Positions 22,617 to 32,744 of a stretch of DNA of 55,120 nucleotides are shown here, one piece after another. The DNA lies in the NCBI GenBank assembly GCA_025331435.1, contig JAIWNI010000146.1:1-55120 (forward strand). Reading direction: 5' to 3'. The position numbers were made by a program, and so were the translations under genes. Below the pieces are notes generated by a model. The model worked only from the letters and a program-made list of their open reading frames with translations. It did no database searches and was not told the DNA's origin. This DNA comes from Choanephora cucurbitarum. Its lineage: Eukaryota; Mucoromycota; Mucoromycetes; Mucorales; Choanephoraceae. The stretch's first letter is position 1. Every line of letters begins with the position of its first letter.

Positions 22617-24357
22617 ATGTCCAATTCTTATAGCTTAGCAGATTGCGCAAAACGAAGAGTATCCTACTTTTATGATCGTAACGTGTTCAATAAGAGATTA
22701 TGCGATCTGTTGAAACAGAAAGAAAAACTCACCAAAGTTGATAGACGACGTGGGCAACTTTAACTATGGACCAGGTAAATCTCAGAAACAGGTCCTAGAA
22801 GGCAACATGGCTTACTGTATTATCTAGGTCACTACATGAAACCTAAGCGTATGCATATGGTTCATAATATGGTAGTGAATTATGGTCTCTATAAGAAGCT
22901 TGATATTGTGGTAAGACTATACATAAAGAAAATGAAGACAATGTTTTTTTTTACTGTTATCATAAAAGAAACCTAGCCGTTGTACAGCCTATCAGATGAC
23001 TCGTTTCCACTCAGATGAATATGTCAACTTTCTGCAGACAGTAACACCCGACAACTTGGAATCACTTGCAATGCAATATGGTGGCCTAGAACAAGGCATT
23101 GCTCGCTGTAAGAGTTAAATCAGGCAGTAAATGTATTGGATCTCATGTTGTCTATCAGTTAACGTAGGTGAAGATTGTCCTGTATTTGAAGGTTTATTTG
23201 AATTCTGCTCTATATCGGCAGGTGGCTCCATTGGTAAATAAGACTACCTTAATAACGATAAAGAAAGTGACTCATCATTATTTCTTTAGGTGCTGCTAAC
23301 AAACTGTTGAACGGTGAAGCAGACATTGCTATCAATTGGTCTGGTGGTCTTCACCATGCTAAAAAGACAGAAGCATCTGGATTTTGTTATGTGAATGATA
23401 TTGTGTTGGGTATTCTTGAATTACTGCGATACCATCAGCGTGTACTCTATGTGGATATTGATGTGCATCATGGCGATGGTGTTGAAGAAGCCTTTTATAC
23501 AACAGATCGTGTGATGACATGTTCATTTCATAAGTTTGGTGAATTCTTTCCAGGCACAGGTGATATTAAGGTAAAGCGATATTGAAAGATAGATGTAGTG
23601 TATTTAAAAAGTGTTTCTATAGGATACTGGGTTAGGCAATGGTAAACGATATGCAGTTAATGTGCCCCTAAGAGATGGTATTGATGATGAAACATACAAG
23701 AGTGTATTTAAGCCTGTGATTCAACATATCATGGATTGGTATAGACCTGGTGCAGTTGTCCTTCAGTGTGGTGGTGACTCTCTTTCTGGTGATCGTCTCG
23801 GTTGCTTCAATCTATCCATGCGTGGTCACGCTTCTTGTGTTGAATTCATTAAATCATTCAATATCCCTATGATGATGGTTGGTGGTGGTGGTTACACAAT
23901 CCGTAATGTAGCCAGGACTTGGACATTTGAGACAGGTTTGGCTGTTGGTGAAGATCTGACAGAGGAAGAATTACCTTACAACAACTATTTTGAATACTAT
24001 GGCCCTGAATACAAACTAGATGTGCCAGCGAATAACATGACCAATCATAATACGCGTGAATATTTAGATCATATCATGTAAAGTAACCCCCCCACTACCA
24101 TTCACTGATTGAGCTAACTGTATATTAGCTCCAAGATTATAGACAATTTAAGAAGTATGCCCTTTGCACCCTCTACACAAATGCAAGAAGTACCAAAAGA
24201 TTTCAATTTGGATGATTATGATGATGGAGAAGATAGTGAGGCCGAAGATGCCGATGTTCGACGAACACGTAAGTGCTTTTGATGATAAGGCTAAATTGAG
24301 AATGGCTAATTGTTGTTTTTAGAACGTCATAAATTAGAAAAGATGGGTGTTTTATAA
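22617..24357 (+). CDS. RPD3: Class I histone deacetylase (Rpd3/HDAC1 type)
   Basis: Nine exons: 22617-22677, 22745-22774, 22828-22910, 22969-23107, 23159-23233, 23290-23570, 23623-24077, 24129-24268 and 24323-24357. They give 432 residues, close to yeast Rpd3. Exon 2 is only 30 nt and supplies [10 protein letters not shown]. Active-site elements are present: the catalytic pair in GGLHHAKK, zinc ligands in DIDVHHGDG and [12 protein letters not shown], and the active-site Tyr in GGGGYTIRN. It removes acetyl groups from histone lysines in Sin3-type corepressor complexes. The C-terminal tail is short and acidic. The promoter just upstream is a strong CT-rich tract (22560-22612). It ends only 11 bp from the end of the convergent cyclin gene. 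Confidence 0.96.
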
Positions 24358-24368
24358 TGTGAATAAAG

Positions 24369-25436
24369 CTAATTTTTTATCAATGGTTTAGGGGGTAATT
24401 TGGTATTAGGTGTAGATAGTGTATCAGAGGGGAAATGATCATAGAAATCTAATAGATCCATAATCACATCTCGAACTGCCTGAACAGAGATATTTTCAGA
24501 TGCACCCCACATATCAACATATTCATTCATTGACATTGGCATCTCTGTTTCTGTTGACTGTAATGCCAGATAAAGGCAACCTAACCCAATACTCGGGATA
24601 GAATGGGTTAAGGCAATTTTAGGTGAACAAAGGCTGTGGATAGTTAGATGACTTTGTTCATGCATTCAATATACATTCGTTACCTATCCCATACATAAAC
24701 CCAGGCCAATCTAGCAATAGCACTTGTTTCTGATTCCATGTCATTTTCCATCCTTTTCCATATTTCCTTAGGTGCAGGGTAAGGATGACGCTTTGATCTT
24801 CTCTCATCTGCCACAAAGTATCGAATAGATCCTAATCCTCTCAAAACATTGAGGCAATAAGCAAAAGGTAATTCTACCTCTAAATCAAATCCCAAGGCTC
24901 TCACCAGCAAGAGCTCGCTTGTGACAAGTGATGATCTCATTTTGAAGTAGTTCTATAGAGTATAAACAAGCTGAATCTATCCATAGATATCACTTACTTC
25001 ATCAATGTTTAATGTTGATCCCTTTGGATGGTAATATCGGTATCCTACATTGACTAGATCGCGTACTTTTCGAGGCACTTCAGTTGCTTTACAGGCAAGT
25101 TGTAAGCATGTGGTTGTCAACAACTGTGATTCAAATTGGTAAGCTGCTTACTCATTAGTCAATCTATGCTTACTTCTTCATTTCGGTAAAGCACTTCTTC
25201 CTCTGTAAGAGCGCCATCGAGGAAAATCGTTTTTTCTCTGTTGTCCATAAATGTCTTGAAGCGATGATAATAGATCACTGCAGTTGCTGTTGTTCGAATA
25301 GGCCTATGTCATGTTTAGCGTAGTTTATGGTGAAAATAGTAGATACTTACAAATCTAACATGGAACTTGCTTGTCTAAGAAACTGAATAGAGGCTATGTT
25401 GGATATGAGTGGTATCGTTTGGTTGACTTTAGCCAT
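24369..25436 (-). CDS. Cyclin, cyclin-Q (FAM58)-like
   Basis: Five exons: 25351-25436, 25174-25303, 24998-25123, 24684-24952 and 24369-24633. They give 291 residues. The first cyclin box includes IRTTATAVIYYHRFKTF, LTTTCLQLACKATEVPRKVRDLVNVGYR and MRSSLVTSELLLVRALGF. The second is IPSIGLGCLYLALQS followed by a degenerate fold. The MRSSLVTSELLLVRALGF stretch with an LRDxxNV-like helix most resembles cyclin Q, which partners CDK10 in animals. Cyclin L/K-type transcription cyclins are the alternative. It probably activates a CDK in transcription or cell-cycle control. The gene is convergent with the HDAC, with 11 bp between stop codons, so their transcripts probably overlap at the 3' ends. Confidence 0.85.
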
Positions 25437-25766
25437 CGTATATAAATAAGAGTAACAAGTATGGTAAAATATCATTTTCTGTCTTACTTTTGTTTACCTG
25501 ATGAATGTCTCGGACACTTCTTTTGCAAGGCAATGAAATAGGTGAAAATTCCGCCCCTCTTTAATTTTGTAATTTTTCAACAATACGAAAATGGAAGTTA
25601 CATTGCTCCTTGGTGGAACCTCGTTCCTTTTTTTTTATTTCTTTGACAATAGGGGGGCTCAATAGTGCTTCATCTTTTTATACATCTTTTTTTTTTTTAC
25701 ATCTGCGGAGTTCGGTTGACCAATAGAAGCCCACGTACAGTTTTTCAAAAGATGAACAACAAAATT
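25437..25766. other. Cyclin promoter region and LINE 5' flank
   Basis: AT-rich upstream region of the minus-strand cyclin gene, ending in the target site used by the LINE. No gene seen. Confidence 0.5.
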
Positions 25767-25780
25767 TTCATACACGACTT
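25767..25780. repeat. 5' target-site duplication of the LINE
   Basis: TTCATACACGACTT, identical to 31106-31119 right after the poly-A tail of the LINE. A 14-bp duplication is typical of target-primed reverse transcription by an APE-type LINE. Confidence 0.93.
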
Positions 25781-25781
25781 C

Positions 25782-27194
25782 ATGGCTCTTCCCAACTCCC
25801 AACAGTTTTTTCGGAGAGCGGAGTCTGAACCGGCTTCGCCACCAATTATACAGCCAAAAAAGAAAACCTATGCTCAAGTGTTCACCTCCAAGCACAAGGT
25901 GTCACTGATGCATAGCGATGTACAGGCCTCTCACACAGACAGCGACACACCAGTAACAGAGATCCACTCTCGGATCTATAGATCGTCTAGACGCCCGAAT
26001 GCTTTCTTGCTTGACATCTCTCGCATCGGCAAGCAGTACAGCGACCTACAGTGTATTCAGGAACTCGGCAAGCAACACCCGGGTGTTCACGCCTGTTCAG
26101 TAATCAATGACAAGCAACTTCACTACTTAGAGGCATATATTGCCAAAGAAAAGGACGACAATGACCTCGAAACAAATGGGGTCTTCTTTGGTAAAAGTAA
26201 GACCAAAGTGTACCCGTGCAGAGCTTCCGATGTTGAGTCCACATACATCGACTTGAAATTGACCAACCTTCCTCCTCTCTCCCGAACAGAGGTTTTGGAG
26301 GGCTTGAAACAGAGTTTGAAACCGTTTGGACAAGTGGTAGACGTTGGTATCCATACCGAGCCAGTTACTGGCATTTTCCTTGGCACAGGATATGCAGTAC
26401 TTGCCATCATTACTCAGGAACAGCAGTCACCTACCACAGATAGTCAGGACCAGTCGATTAAGCACCAACCACTAGATCACAACATTCCTTGGTGCGAAGA
26501 TAGCAACGACGTTTTTCATGCAACATGGCACAACATGCCCACCTGGTGTCGCTACTGTCACCAGACAAATCATACCAAATTTGAGTGTGATAAGGCAAAA
26601 GCCCGGATTATTTGTTACTCATGTAATCAATTGGGACATCGCTCTTTCGAATGCCCTCGTAAGAACGTTGCTACTCAAAACAAAAAGCGGAAGATGCCGA
26701 AGCGATCATCTCCGGCACCTGCTCCTTCAAAGGAGGCAATGAAATCGGCATATGCGGAAACATCTACGCCTACACCACATCCAGAGAGTCATTCGACTTC
26801 CCATCAGACCACAACACCCACATTGGCTGATGACTTTATGAGCGAAGATGATGAGAACGACAAAGACTTTGACCCCATGAGTGAGTCTGACGACGACAGC
26901 GAGTTGTCCCACTCGGATATCGATACAGATGAAGTGGACACAGTATCCCACGAAGAAAAGGACCTCCTGCTATCGGAGGCTAACAAAGACATAGAACAGG
27001 TATTAGCTTCCGCCTTAAAAGCCAAAAAGACATACGTCCAGCAGATCCAGCAGCTCAAATCCCACCCTGCAGGCGTGGAATTGTCCGCTACAGAAAGTGA
27101 AACACTAGATCAACTCACAAAAGAACTAGATGTAGTAGAGAGGAGTATAGAGAACATTACGAACCAGGAGCACAATGGTGCTTCCCCTCAATAA
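25782..27194 (+). CDS. LINE ORF1, RRM-like and two CCHC zinc knuckles
   Basis: The ATG at 25782 is the first base triplet inside the element (one nt after the target-site duplication) and gives 470 residues. The same frame runs on upstream into host DNA, but that part is not transposon sequence. Residues about 155-215 (YIDLKLTNLPPLSRTEVLEG...) look like an RRM-type fold. Two CX2CX4HX4C knuckles follow at about 257-300 (CRYCHQTNHTKFEC and CYSCNQLGHRSFEC), then a basic patch, a Ser/Thr/His-rich and acidic region, and a C-terminal helix with coiled-coil character. This is the nucleic-acid chaperone/RNA-binding protein of the retrotransposon particle. It stops 17 nt before ORF2. Confidence 0.93.
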   Translation: MALPNSQQFFRRAESEPASPPIIQPKKKTYAQVFTSKHKVSLMHSDVQASHTDSDTPVTEIHSRIYRSSRRPNAFLLDISRIGKQYSDLQCIQELGKQHPGVHACSVINDKQLHYLEAYIAKEKDDNDLETNGVFFGKSKTKVYPCRASDVESTYIDLKLTNLPPLSRTEVLEGLKQSLKPFGQVVDVGIHTEPVTGIFLGTGYAVLAIITQEQQSPTTDSQDQSIKHQPLDHNIPWCEDSNDVFHATWHNMPTWCRYCHQTNHTKFECDKAKARIICYSCNQLGHRSFECPRKNVATQNKKRKMPKRSSPAPAPSKEAMKSAYAETSTPTPHPESHSTSHQTTTPTLADDFMSEDDENDKDFDPMSESDDDSELSHSDIDTDEVDTVSHEEKDLLLSEANKDIEQVLASALKAKKTYVQQIQQLKSHPAGVELSATESETLDQLTKELDVVERSIENITNQEHNGASPQ

Positions 27195-27211
27195 GTTTTC
27201 TCTATATTTTT

Positions 27212-30200
27212 ATGAAAGAAATTATGCTAAAATATGCCTCACTAAATGCAAATAGCTTAGTGAAAACCCATTCCACTCCTTTACAAAAAGATTACATCCG
27301 TTATCTTCGACTTCAACAATACGATATTATATGCTTTCAAGAAACCCAAGTCAGACACACTGACCAAGGTACCCGTCTCAATATGCTTTTCCAATGCAAC
27401 CAATCTTTCTGGACGTCCAAAGTGGGAATTGTGTCCTTTTCAAATGACCTACAACTCTCTGTAATTGACACGTCCTCTTTCTTTGACTCTGAAAGAATTC
27501 AACTCATCCAAGTTGAACACACCCAACAGCAACATGAACCTTTTTATCTACTGAACCTGTACGCTCCTGCAGGAGCCAGTACGGCTCGCCGTACATTCTT
27601 TAGACATCTTCATGATCTCCTAGACAATATGCGAAATATCATTGATTTCGATCAACTTATTATATCTGGTGACTTCAACTACTCACACTTGCGACAAAGC
27701 GACTTAACTACATCCACATCACAAAGATGGAGGAGTATGCTAAGTCAAACTTTCTACAACGCTATGAATACCGGCGACCTACAAGATTTCCCCACTTTCC
27801 AACGCAAAAGAGGGACCGACTACTCCATGTCAACCATTGATTACATCTACTTAGGAAAGGATATTTCAATAGGCCTATGTGACACTGACATTTCCCCACT
27901 CCCTAGCATCTGGTCAGACCATTCTGTGCTGAGTGTGCATATCCGTATGGGTACCTCTTCGACAGGCCCTGGGCTCTGGAGGGGTAATCCGACTTATGCA
28001 TCACACTCAAAACTGCGCACCCACCTAAAACTAAGACTACAAAAACTGATGACAGGCTGGCAGGAAGACCTTACTGCTCAGCAGAAATGGGAACAGGTAA
28101 AGGAAACCACTCGCAGGGTGATTAAGTCCTACTCTGTAGAATACAACGATTGGAGAACACGCACTCTGCGTTTACTGGAAAAACGTCGGAACAGAATACT
28201 TCGAACGAAGCCAACACCATCACTCAGATCGCTGCTTCTACCTCCTCTAGACCGCCAGATTCAGACTCTGCAGCAGGAAATAGCTCAGATTGCAATCCTT
28301 AAATCAGGCATCCGCTGGCAGGAGAATGGAGAGAAAAACATCTCATACCTCAAATCGATACACACTCGGAGGACCGCGCAACAGCGTATGACAGGTCTGC
28401 GGGATACGTCGAGTACCATCCCTGATCACACACATACCAACCAGAAAGACATGGAGACGATCGCACATAGGTTTTACCAGAATCTATATACTGCTGATCC
28501 GGTAAGTAGGGATTCCATAGATCAATATCTGCAGACCATCCGCTTTGACCGACGACTAAGCGAGGATGACAAAGATGAATTGATGGACTATATCACAAGT
28601 GAAACCCTTCAGCACCTATCCAAGAGAAGCCCCAAGCAGAGCAGTCCAGGTAGTGACGGATTAGGTTATACTTACCTCAATCTACTTTTTAGCCTTCCAA
28701 TCTTAGAATCACTCGTTGAAGAGGTTTATAATGATGCACTTACCAAAGGTATTATCCCTCCCTCATGGAAGGATATCCGGGTACGACTTCTCCCCAAGAA
28801 AAACGATCTTCAGGATCTGAAAAATTGGAGACCCATATCTCTAATCAATTGTGATGCGAAGGTGTTTACTAGATTGCTGACCAAGAGGATGGCTCCCATA
28901 GTGTCTAGGTTGATCAACCCCTATCAAACAGGCTTTCTGCCTGGCAGATTCATTGGGGAAAATGGTTTGCTGGTGCATTTGATCGTACAACAGGCACAGC
29001 ATCAATCAGCACCGGGCATCGGCCTCTTATTGGACCAGGAAAAGGCCTATGATAGGGTGTTAGGTACTTACCTTACTCAGGTACTGCATGCGTTCGGATT
29101 TCCCTCTACGATGATCCACAGCCTCAATAGTTTGTTTTTCGGCAACTCAGTACGCATTAATGTGAACGGGTTTTTCACATCGCCGGTATATCAGGAACGT
29201 GGCCTCCGACAGGGTGATCCTCTATCGCCTCTCTTGTTCAATTTGGCATTAGAACCTTTGCTCCTATCCATCCTTCAGGATGAGTCCTACGTGGGATATG
29301 TCTCAACCCATTCCGACCAAAGACAACAGGTGAAATGCTTGGCTTACGCTGACGACATATGTGTCTTTGTAAATGATAGGAATGATTTCCTTAGACTACA
29401 ACATCATCTTCAGAACTATGGGGCTGTATCCAATGCCCGTTTCAATCAGCATAAGACTGAGGCCTTCTCACTGAATGGACGTGAGCATCAGCAATGGCAG
29501 ACCCTCCTTCACGAACAACACATATCCCAGTACTATCATGCCTCCGCACCTACCGCTTTCCGTTATTTGGGGTTTTATATCTGCTACTCTGTGCCTCAAC
29601 GCAGATATGTCGAAAACATGTTGCTTGAGAAAATTAAAAACCAGATACAAGCATTCGCCGCTAGGGGTCTCTCTTTGAGAGGACGAGCCACAGTAGCCAA
29701 CACCCTCATTCTCTCAAGACTTTGGTTCACCCTCAGACTCCTCAGTCCTCCCAAACGCTTCTTTGAAAAACTGCGAAGCATGATCTATACGTTTGTCTGG
29801 CAGAACAAATATCCCAGAGTGGCTTTTAACCAACTCTGTCTTGACTTCACCAAAGGAGGAGTAGGCCTGCTTGAACCGTCTCGACAACACCTGCTGCTAC
29901 AAATGAAATGGATCTTTAGCCTCTTCTCTCGTTCAGATGACGGGTTGGTGACCTCTGCTCTGAAATATCATTTAGGCTTCCTGTCCCCTGTTTCCACATT
30001 ACCCTCACTGGCCCTGTTTGAACCTGCCTTCCGTTCTCATCCACTCTGCTCCCACACATCGATTCTACCAGTAATCTTTCGTGCCTTCGACCACTTGGGA
30101 GTTCAGTTTGACATTTCTACTCTTCCTGTTGGCCTTCTCCTGAAGTTACCATTACAAAGAATGTTTAGAAACATTCCCCAGAATCATTGGCTACATCGAC

Positions 30201-30988
30201 ATTCTACGTTATTGGCCGAGACCTTTCTTATTGTTGACCCAATCCAAAAACGACTTCGTTTGAAGATACAGGCCGAGTACACAGTATTCCCTCGACTATG
30301 TTATACCTTATTCTTGGATGTATTGCAACGTCGACGAATCCAACTGCTACCCTTTCTCTGGCAATATATTATACAGGATATCGACCCTGATCTTTCGGTT
30401 CCCCCGCTCTCCTCTCTACAGAGTCAGCTGACTTCTCACTCTCTTTGGACACGCTTTACCTCAAGGGGCTATACGATGCACGAATTTCACGAAGCTACCG
30501 ATCGCAGTCTACCAATCGCAGCTAGTAGACTCCGCCTATTCTGGTCAGTTTCTATGCCTTTGCCTGCAAGAGACGTTTGGTTTCGCTTACTTTGCCGGAA
30601 GTTACCAACCGCAGCTGTTCTCTCGACCTTTGGACGGGCCCCATCCGACCGCTGCAGGCTATGCCATATACAAGTAGACTCCTTTCCCCACTTCGTGGTT
30701 CATTGTCCCTTCAAATGGTCCATATGGATTGACATCCTCGCATGCTTCTACCCGTTCATATATTTCACACCTACACAGATTTACAACACGCTCTGCTTCG
30801 AAGGCCACCACCCTCTTGTGCCAATGGACCAGAAACTTCTCACAATTCTCTCTGTTACACAGTGGCGAATTTGGTCAGCCTACTGGAACTATATCATCCA
30901 TTCCTCCCCCTTCGAAAACGAGCGAATTGTCGATGACATTATTAGTCATTGCTCAATTTCGCTCAAAAGTCATCCTCTGTTAGACTAA
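27212..30988 (+). CDS. LINE ORF2: AP endonuclease, reverse transcriptase, zf-RVT
   Basis: The protein has 1258 residues without interruption. The N-terminal 240 residues form an exonuclease-endonuclease-phosphatase domain, with NANSL near the start, QETQ, NLYAPAG, SGDFNYS and a late SDHS motif, which would nick target DNA. The reverse transcriptase spans about 480-760: RPISLIN, TGFLPGR, DQEKAYDRV (first Asp), QGDPLSPLLF and the catalytic AYADD (29342-29356). A C-terminal CX2C...H...C segment (CRLCHIQVDSFPHFVVHC, about 1147-1164) matches the zf-RVT domain of L1/plant-type LINEs. All catalytic motifs are present. The 17-nt gap from ORF1 suggests reinitiation or an internal start. Confidence 0.95.
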   Translation: MKEIMLKYASLNANSLVKTHSTPLQKDYIRYLRLQQYDIICFQETQVRHTDQGTRLNMLFQCNQSFWTSKVGIVSFSNDLQLSVIDTSSFFDSERIQLIQVEHTQQQHEPFYLLNLYAPAGASTARRTFFRHLHDLLDNMRNIIDFDQLIISGDFNYSHLRQSDLTTSTSQRWRSMLSQTFYNAMNTGDLQDFPTFQRKRGTDYSMSTIDYIYLGKDISIGLCDTDISPLPSIWSDHSVLSVHIRMGTSSTGPGLWRGNPTYASHSKLRTHLKLRLQKLMTGWQEDLTAQQKWEQVKETTRRVIKSYSVEYNDWRTRTLRLLEKRRNRILRTKPTPSLRSLLLPPLDRQIQTLQQEIAQIAILKSGIRWQENGEKNISYLKSIHTRRTAQQRMTGLRDTSSTIPDHTHTNQKDMETIAHRFYQNLYTADPVSRDSIDQYLQTIRFDRRLSEDDKDELMDYITSETLQHLSKRSPKQSSPGSDGLGYTYLNLLFSLPILESLVEEVYNDALTKGIIPPSWKDIRVRLLPKKNDLQDLKNWRPISLINCDAKVFTRLLTKRMAPIVSRLINPYQTGFLPGRFIGENGLLVHLIVQQAQHQSAPGIGLLLDQEKAYDRVLGTYLTQVLHAFGFPSTMIHSLNSLFFGNSVRINVNGFFTSPVYQERGLRQGDPLSPLLFNLALEPLLLSILQDESYVGYVSTHSDQRQQVKCLAYADDICVFVNDRNDFLRLQHHLQNYGAVSNARFNQHKTEAFSLNGREHQQWQTLLHEQHISQYYHASAPTAFRYLGFYICYSVPQRRYVENMLLEKIKNQIQAFAARGLSLRGRATVANTLILSRLWFTLRLLSPPKRFFEKLRSMIYTFVWQNKYPRVAFNQLCLDFTKGGVGLLEPSRQHLLLQMKWIFSLFSRSDDGLVTSALKYHLGFLSPVSTLPSLALFEPAFRSHPLCSHTSILPVIFRAFDHLGVQFDISTLPVGLLLKLPLQRMFRNIPQNHWLHRHSTLLAETFLIVDPIQKRLRLKIQAEYTVFPRLCYTLFLDVLQRRRIQLLPFLWQYIIQDIDPDLSVPPLSSLQSQLTSHSLWTRFTSRGYTMHEFHEATDRSLPIAASRLRLFWSVSMPLPARDVWFRLLCRKLPTAAVLSTFGRAPSDRCRLCHIQVDSFPHFVVHCPFKWSIWIDILACFYPFIYFTPTQIYNTLCFEGHHPLVPMDQKLLTILSVTQWRIWSAYWNYIIHSSPFENERIVDDIISHCSISLKSHPLLD

Positions 30989-31105
30989 GTCATTGACTGA
31001 CTTCCCTTCTCATAGCCCGTTTTCCACGTCACACCTCTCAGCGATGTTTGACTATATTATTTTTAAAGATAATAAAATTAATTTTACAAAAAAAAAAAAA
31101 AAAAA

Positions 31106-31119
31106 TTCATACACGACTT
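31106..31119. repeat. 3' target-site duplication of the LINE
   Basis: The second copy of TTCATACACGACTT, directly after the A18 tail. Confidence 0.93.
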
Positions 31120-31192
31120 TTCATGTTTTTTCATCTTGACAGAAGCTGAAAGTATCTCCCATTTATAGAAGACTGAGATTTAAAAACAAATT

Positions 31193-32468
31193 TTATTTTG
31201 CATTTATGATCTGAATAATCAACTGTCGTTTCGCCTTGCCATCTTCTGCTCTTGACAGTTGTCTTCTTGGATCAAAGACTTCAATTGATTGGCCTTCTGA
31301 GTTGCTGAATTCTTCTTCTTAATCCTCTGCTTCGTTGTCCTCAGAAGAAATCCAATCCTCATCATTTTCATCGCTTTTGGCTAAAAGAAAGTTGTGGAGT
31401 ATACAACAAGCTTTTAGTCAAGTGTTGATGCGAGCTACATCATTCTTGCTTTTTATTGGCGTTCTGATTTCTTTGAGACTTTGAAATCGTCCCTTCAGCA
31501 TGCCAATACAGTGCTCGGATTTGACTCGAGCTCTTGCATGCTCCCAGTTGTAGATTTGTTCCTCAGCTGTAAAACCTGCTCTTTTGCTTTTCAAGATAGG
31601 AACAACCGTCAGAGTAGCAGCATAGGCACTATCAGCAAGAATGTATTCTTCTTCATCAAAATACTTCTCAGGGTGAAGTGCCAAGTCACTTCCATTGTAC
31701 ACGCGAGCATCATGTGCTGATGCTGCATATCCAGAAACACACTTGATGATTCTTTTGTCATTGTCGCAGACAATCATCGCATTTAAGCCATAGAATGACT
31801 TTCGACAAAAGAATGATTGGGAGTTCCATGAAGGCCGGTGGGCGAGGCGAATAAGAGTCCTGTCAACATAGCCCAAGCAAAAAGGGAATCCATGTTCTTG
31901 TTCGATGGCTCTTTTTGTTGCGGCTTTCTCAGCCTGAGTTGGCCATCTTAGATAGTCCTCACCCATTGTTTCGATGATGGCAACTATAAATCTTGCCGTA
32001 AAGTTTACAGCAGAGCCCTCTTTGTTGATGATTTATGTTAAAGAACTGTCTTATGAATAACTTTACATATACATTACCACTTATTCCTGCCTTTCGAGCT
32101 ACTCGTCCCAACGCTGTACCATTACCGTAGGTACCCAATCTTTCCAATGCTACAATCATTTGGAACCTCAAATCAGTCTGTTGTCTTCTTTCGGACTCCT
32201 CGTAAACACGACTGTTTTTCAAAGTGTCAAACAAAGCTTTGAATGAGGCAGGACTCATTCGGATTTCTTGACGATAATGGTCCTCTTCCAAACCTTGAAT
32301 AAACATGAAATGTCGAACCATGTTTATCTTTGGAATTGGCTTTCGATCACCAATATATCTGGATTCGTAAAGCATCCTAAGTAAGCCCAACTTCTTGAGA
32401 GGCTGCTTTCTTTTTGCATAATATCTTGGATTGTAGCAATTTCGACTTGATTGATAAGATCTTTTCAT
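31193..32468 (-). pseudogene. PIF/Harbinger transposase, broken near its C-terminus
   Basis: Two exons, 32078-32468 and 31193-32019, separated by a 58-nt intron. Exon 1 is a helical N-terminal region (begins MKRSYQSSRNCYNPRYYAK). Exon 2 carries the DDE_Tnp_4 nuclease: first Asp in GYVDRTLIRLAHRP, second in YILADSAYAA, and Glu in RVKSEHCIGMLKGRF. An in-frame TGA at 31418-31420 follows RINT, after which the same frame reads LKACCILHNFLLAK, the family's usual C-terminal helix. The TGA probably replaced a Trp codon. A second in-frame stop at 31319-31321 is followed by more open frame to 31193. Terminal inverted repeats and a 3-bp duplication were not found. This is a dead or dying copy. Confidence 0.88.
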
Positions 32469-32552
32469 TTAGAAAACTTTGGCATTTTAGGAAGAAAACG
32501 AAAGATATCTCATTATACAGTCAGGTTAAAAAAATAATAATTTTTTTTTGTA

Positions 32553-32740
32553 CAGTCAACCCCCGATTTAGGAAACGAAATATAGAGGGAACGATTTTGA
32601 TTTAAGGAACGGTTTTGAAGGAACCGAAGTTAATTTAATCTGGATATTCTCTGCTAATGCTTTGAGAAATAGGGAACGACTTTGATTTAGGGAAAAGTGT
32701 TGAGGGAACCAAAACCGCTCCCTAAATCGGAGGATGACTG
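32553..32740. mobile_element. 188-bp pogo/mariner-like MITE with TA duplication
   Basis: The ends start CAGTCAACCCCCGATTTAGG on the left and CAGTCATCCTCCGATTTAGG on the right strand, forming imperfect inverted repeats of about 25 bp. Each end is flanked by TA (32551-32552 and 32741-32742), the target duplication of the Tc1/mariner/pogo superfamily. No coding sequence. It abuts the truncated tyrosine-recombinase frame of the DIRS element, so it may have inserted into that element. Confidence 0.85.
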
Positions 32741-32744
32741 TACA

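Larger units (their letters stand above)
25781..31105 (+). mobile_element. L1-type LINE retrotransposon, both ORFs intact
   Basis: The element is 5325 bp long, bounded by a perfect 14-bp target-site duplication, and ends in A18 (31088-31105) shortly after an AATAAA (31072-31077). It carries a zinc-knuckle ORF1 and an APE-RT ORF2, both open throughout. Only one base precedes the ORF1 ATG, so either the 5' UTR was lost on insertion or it is essentially absent. Related L1-like elements (Grem-LINE1) are known to mark pericentromeric DNA in Mucor. Whether this one belongs to that group needs comparison. The perfect duplication and open frames point to a recent insertion. Confidence 0.93.

Noticed and set aside
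31418..31420. Programmed TGA readthrough or selenocysteine in the PIF transposase
   Set aside because: A second in-frame stop follows and no recoding signal is visible. Simple decay explains both.
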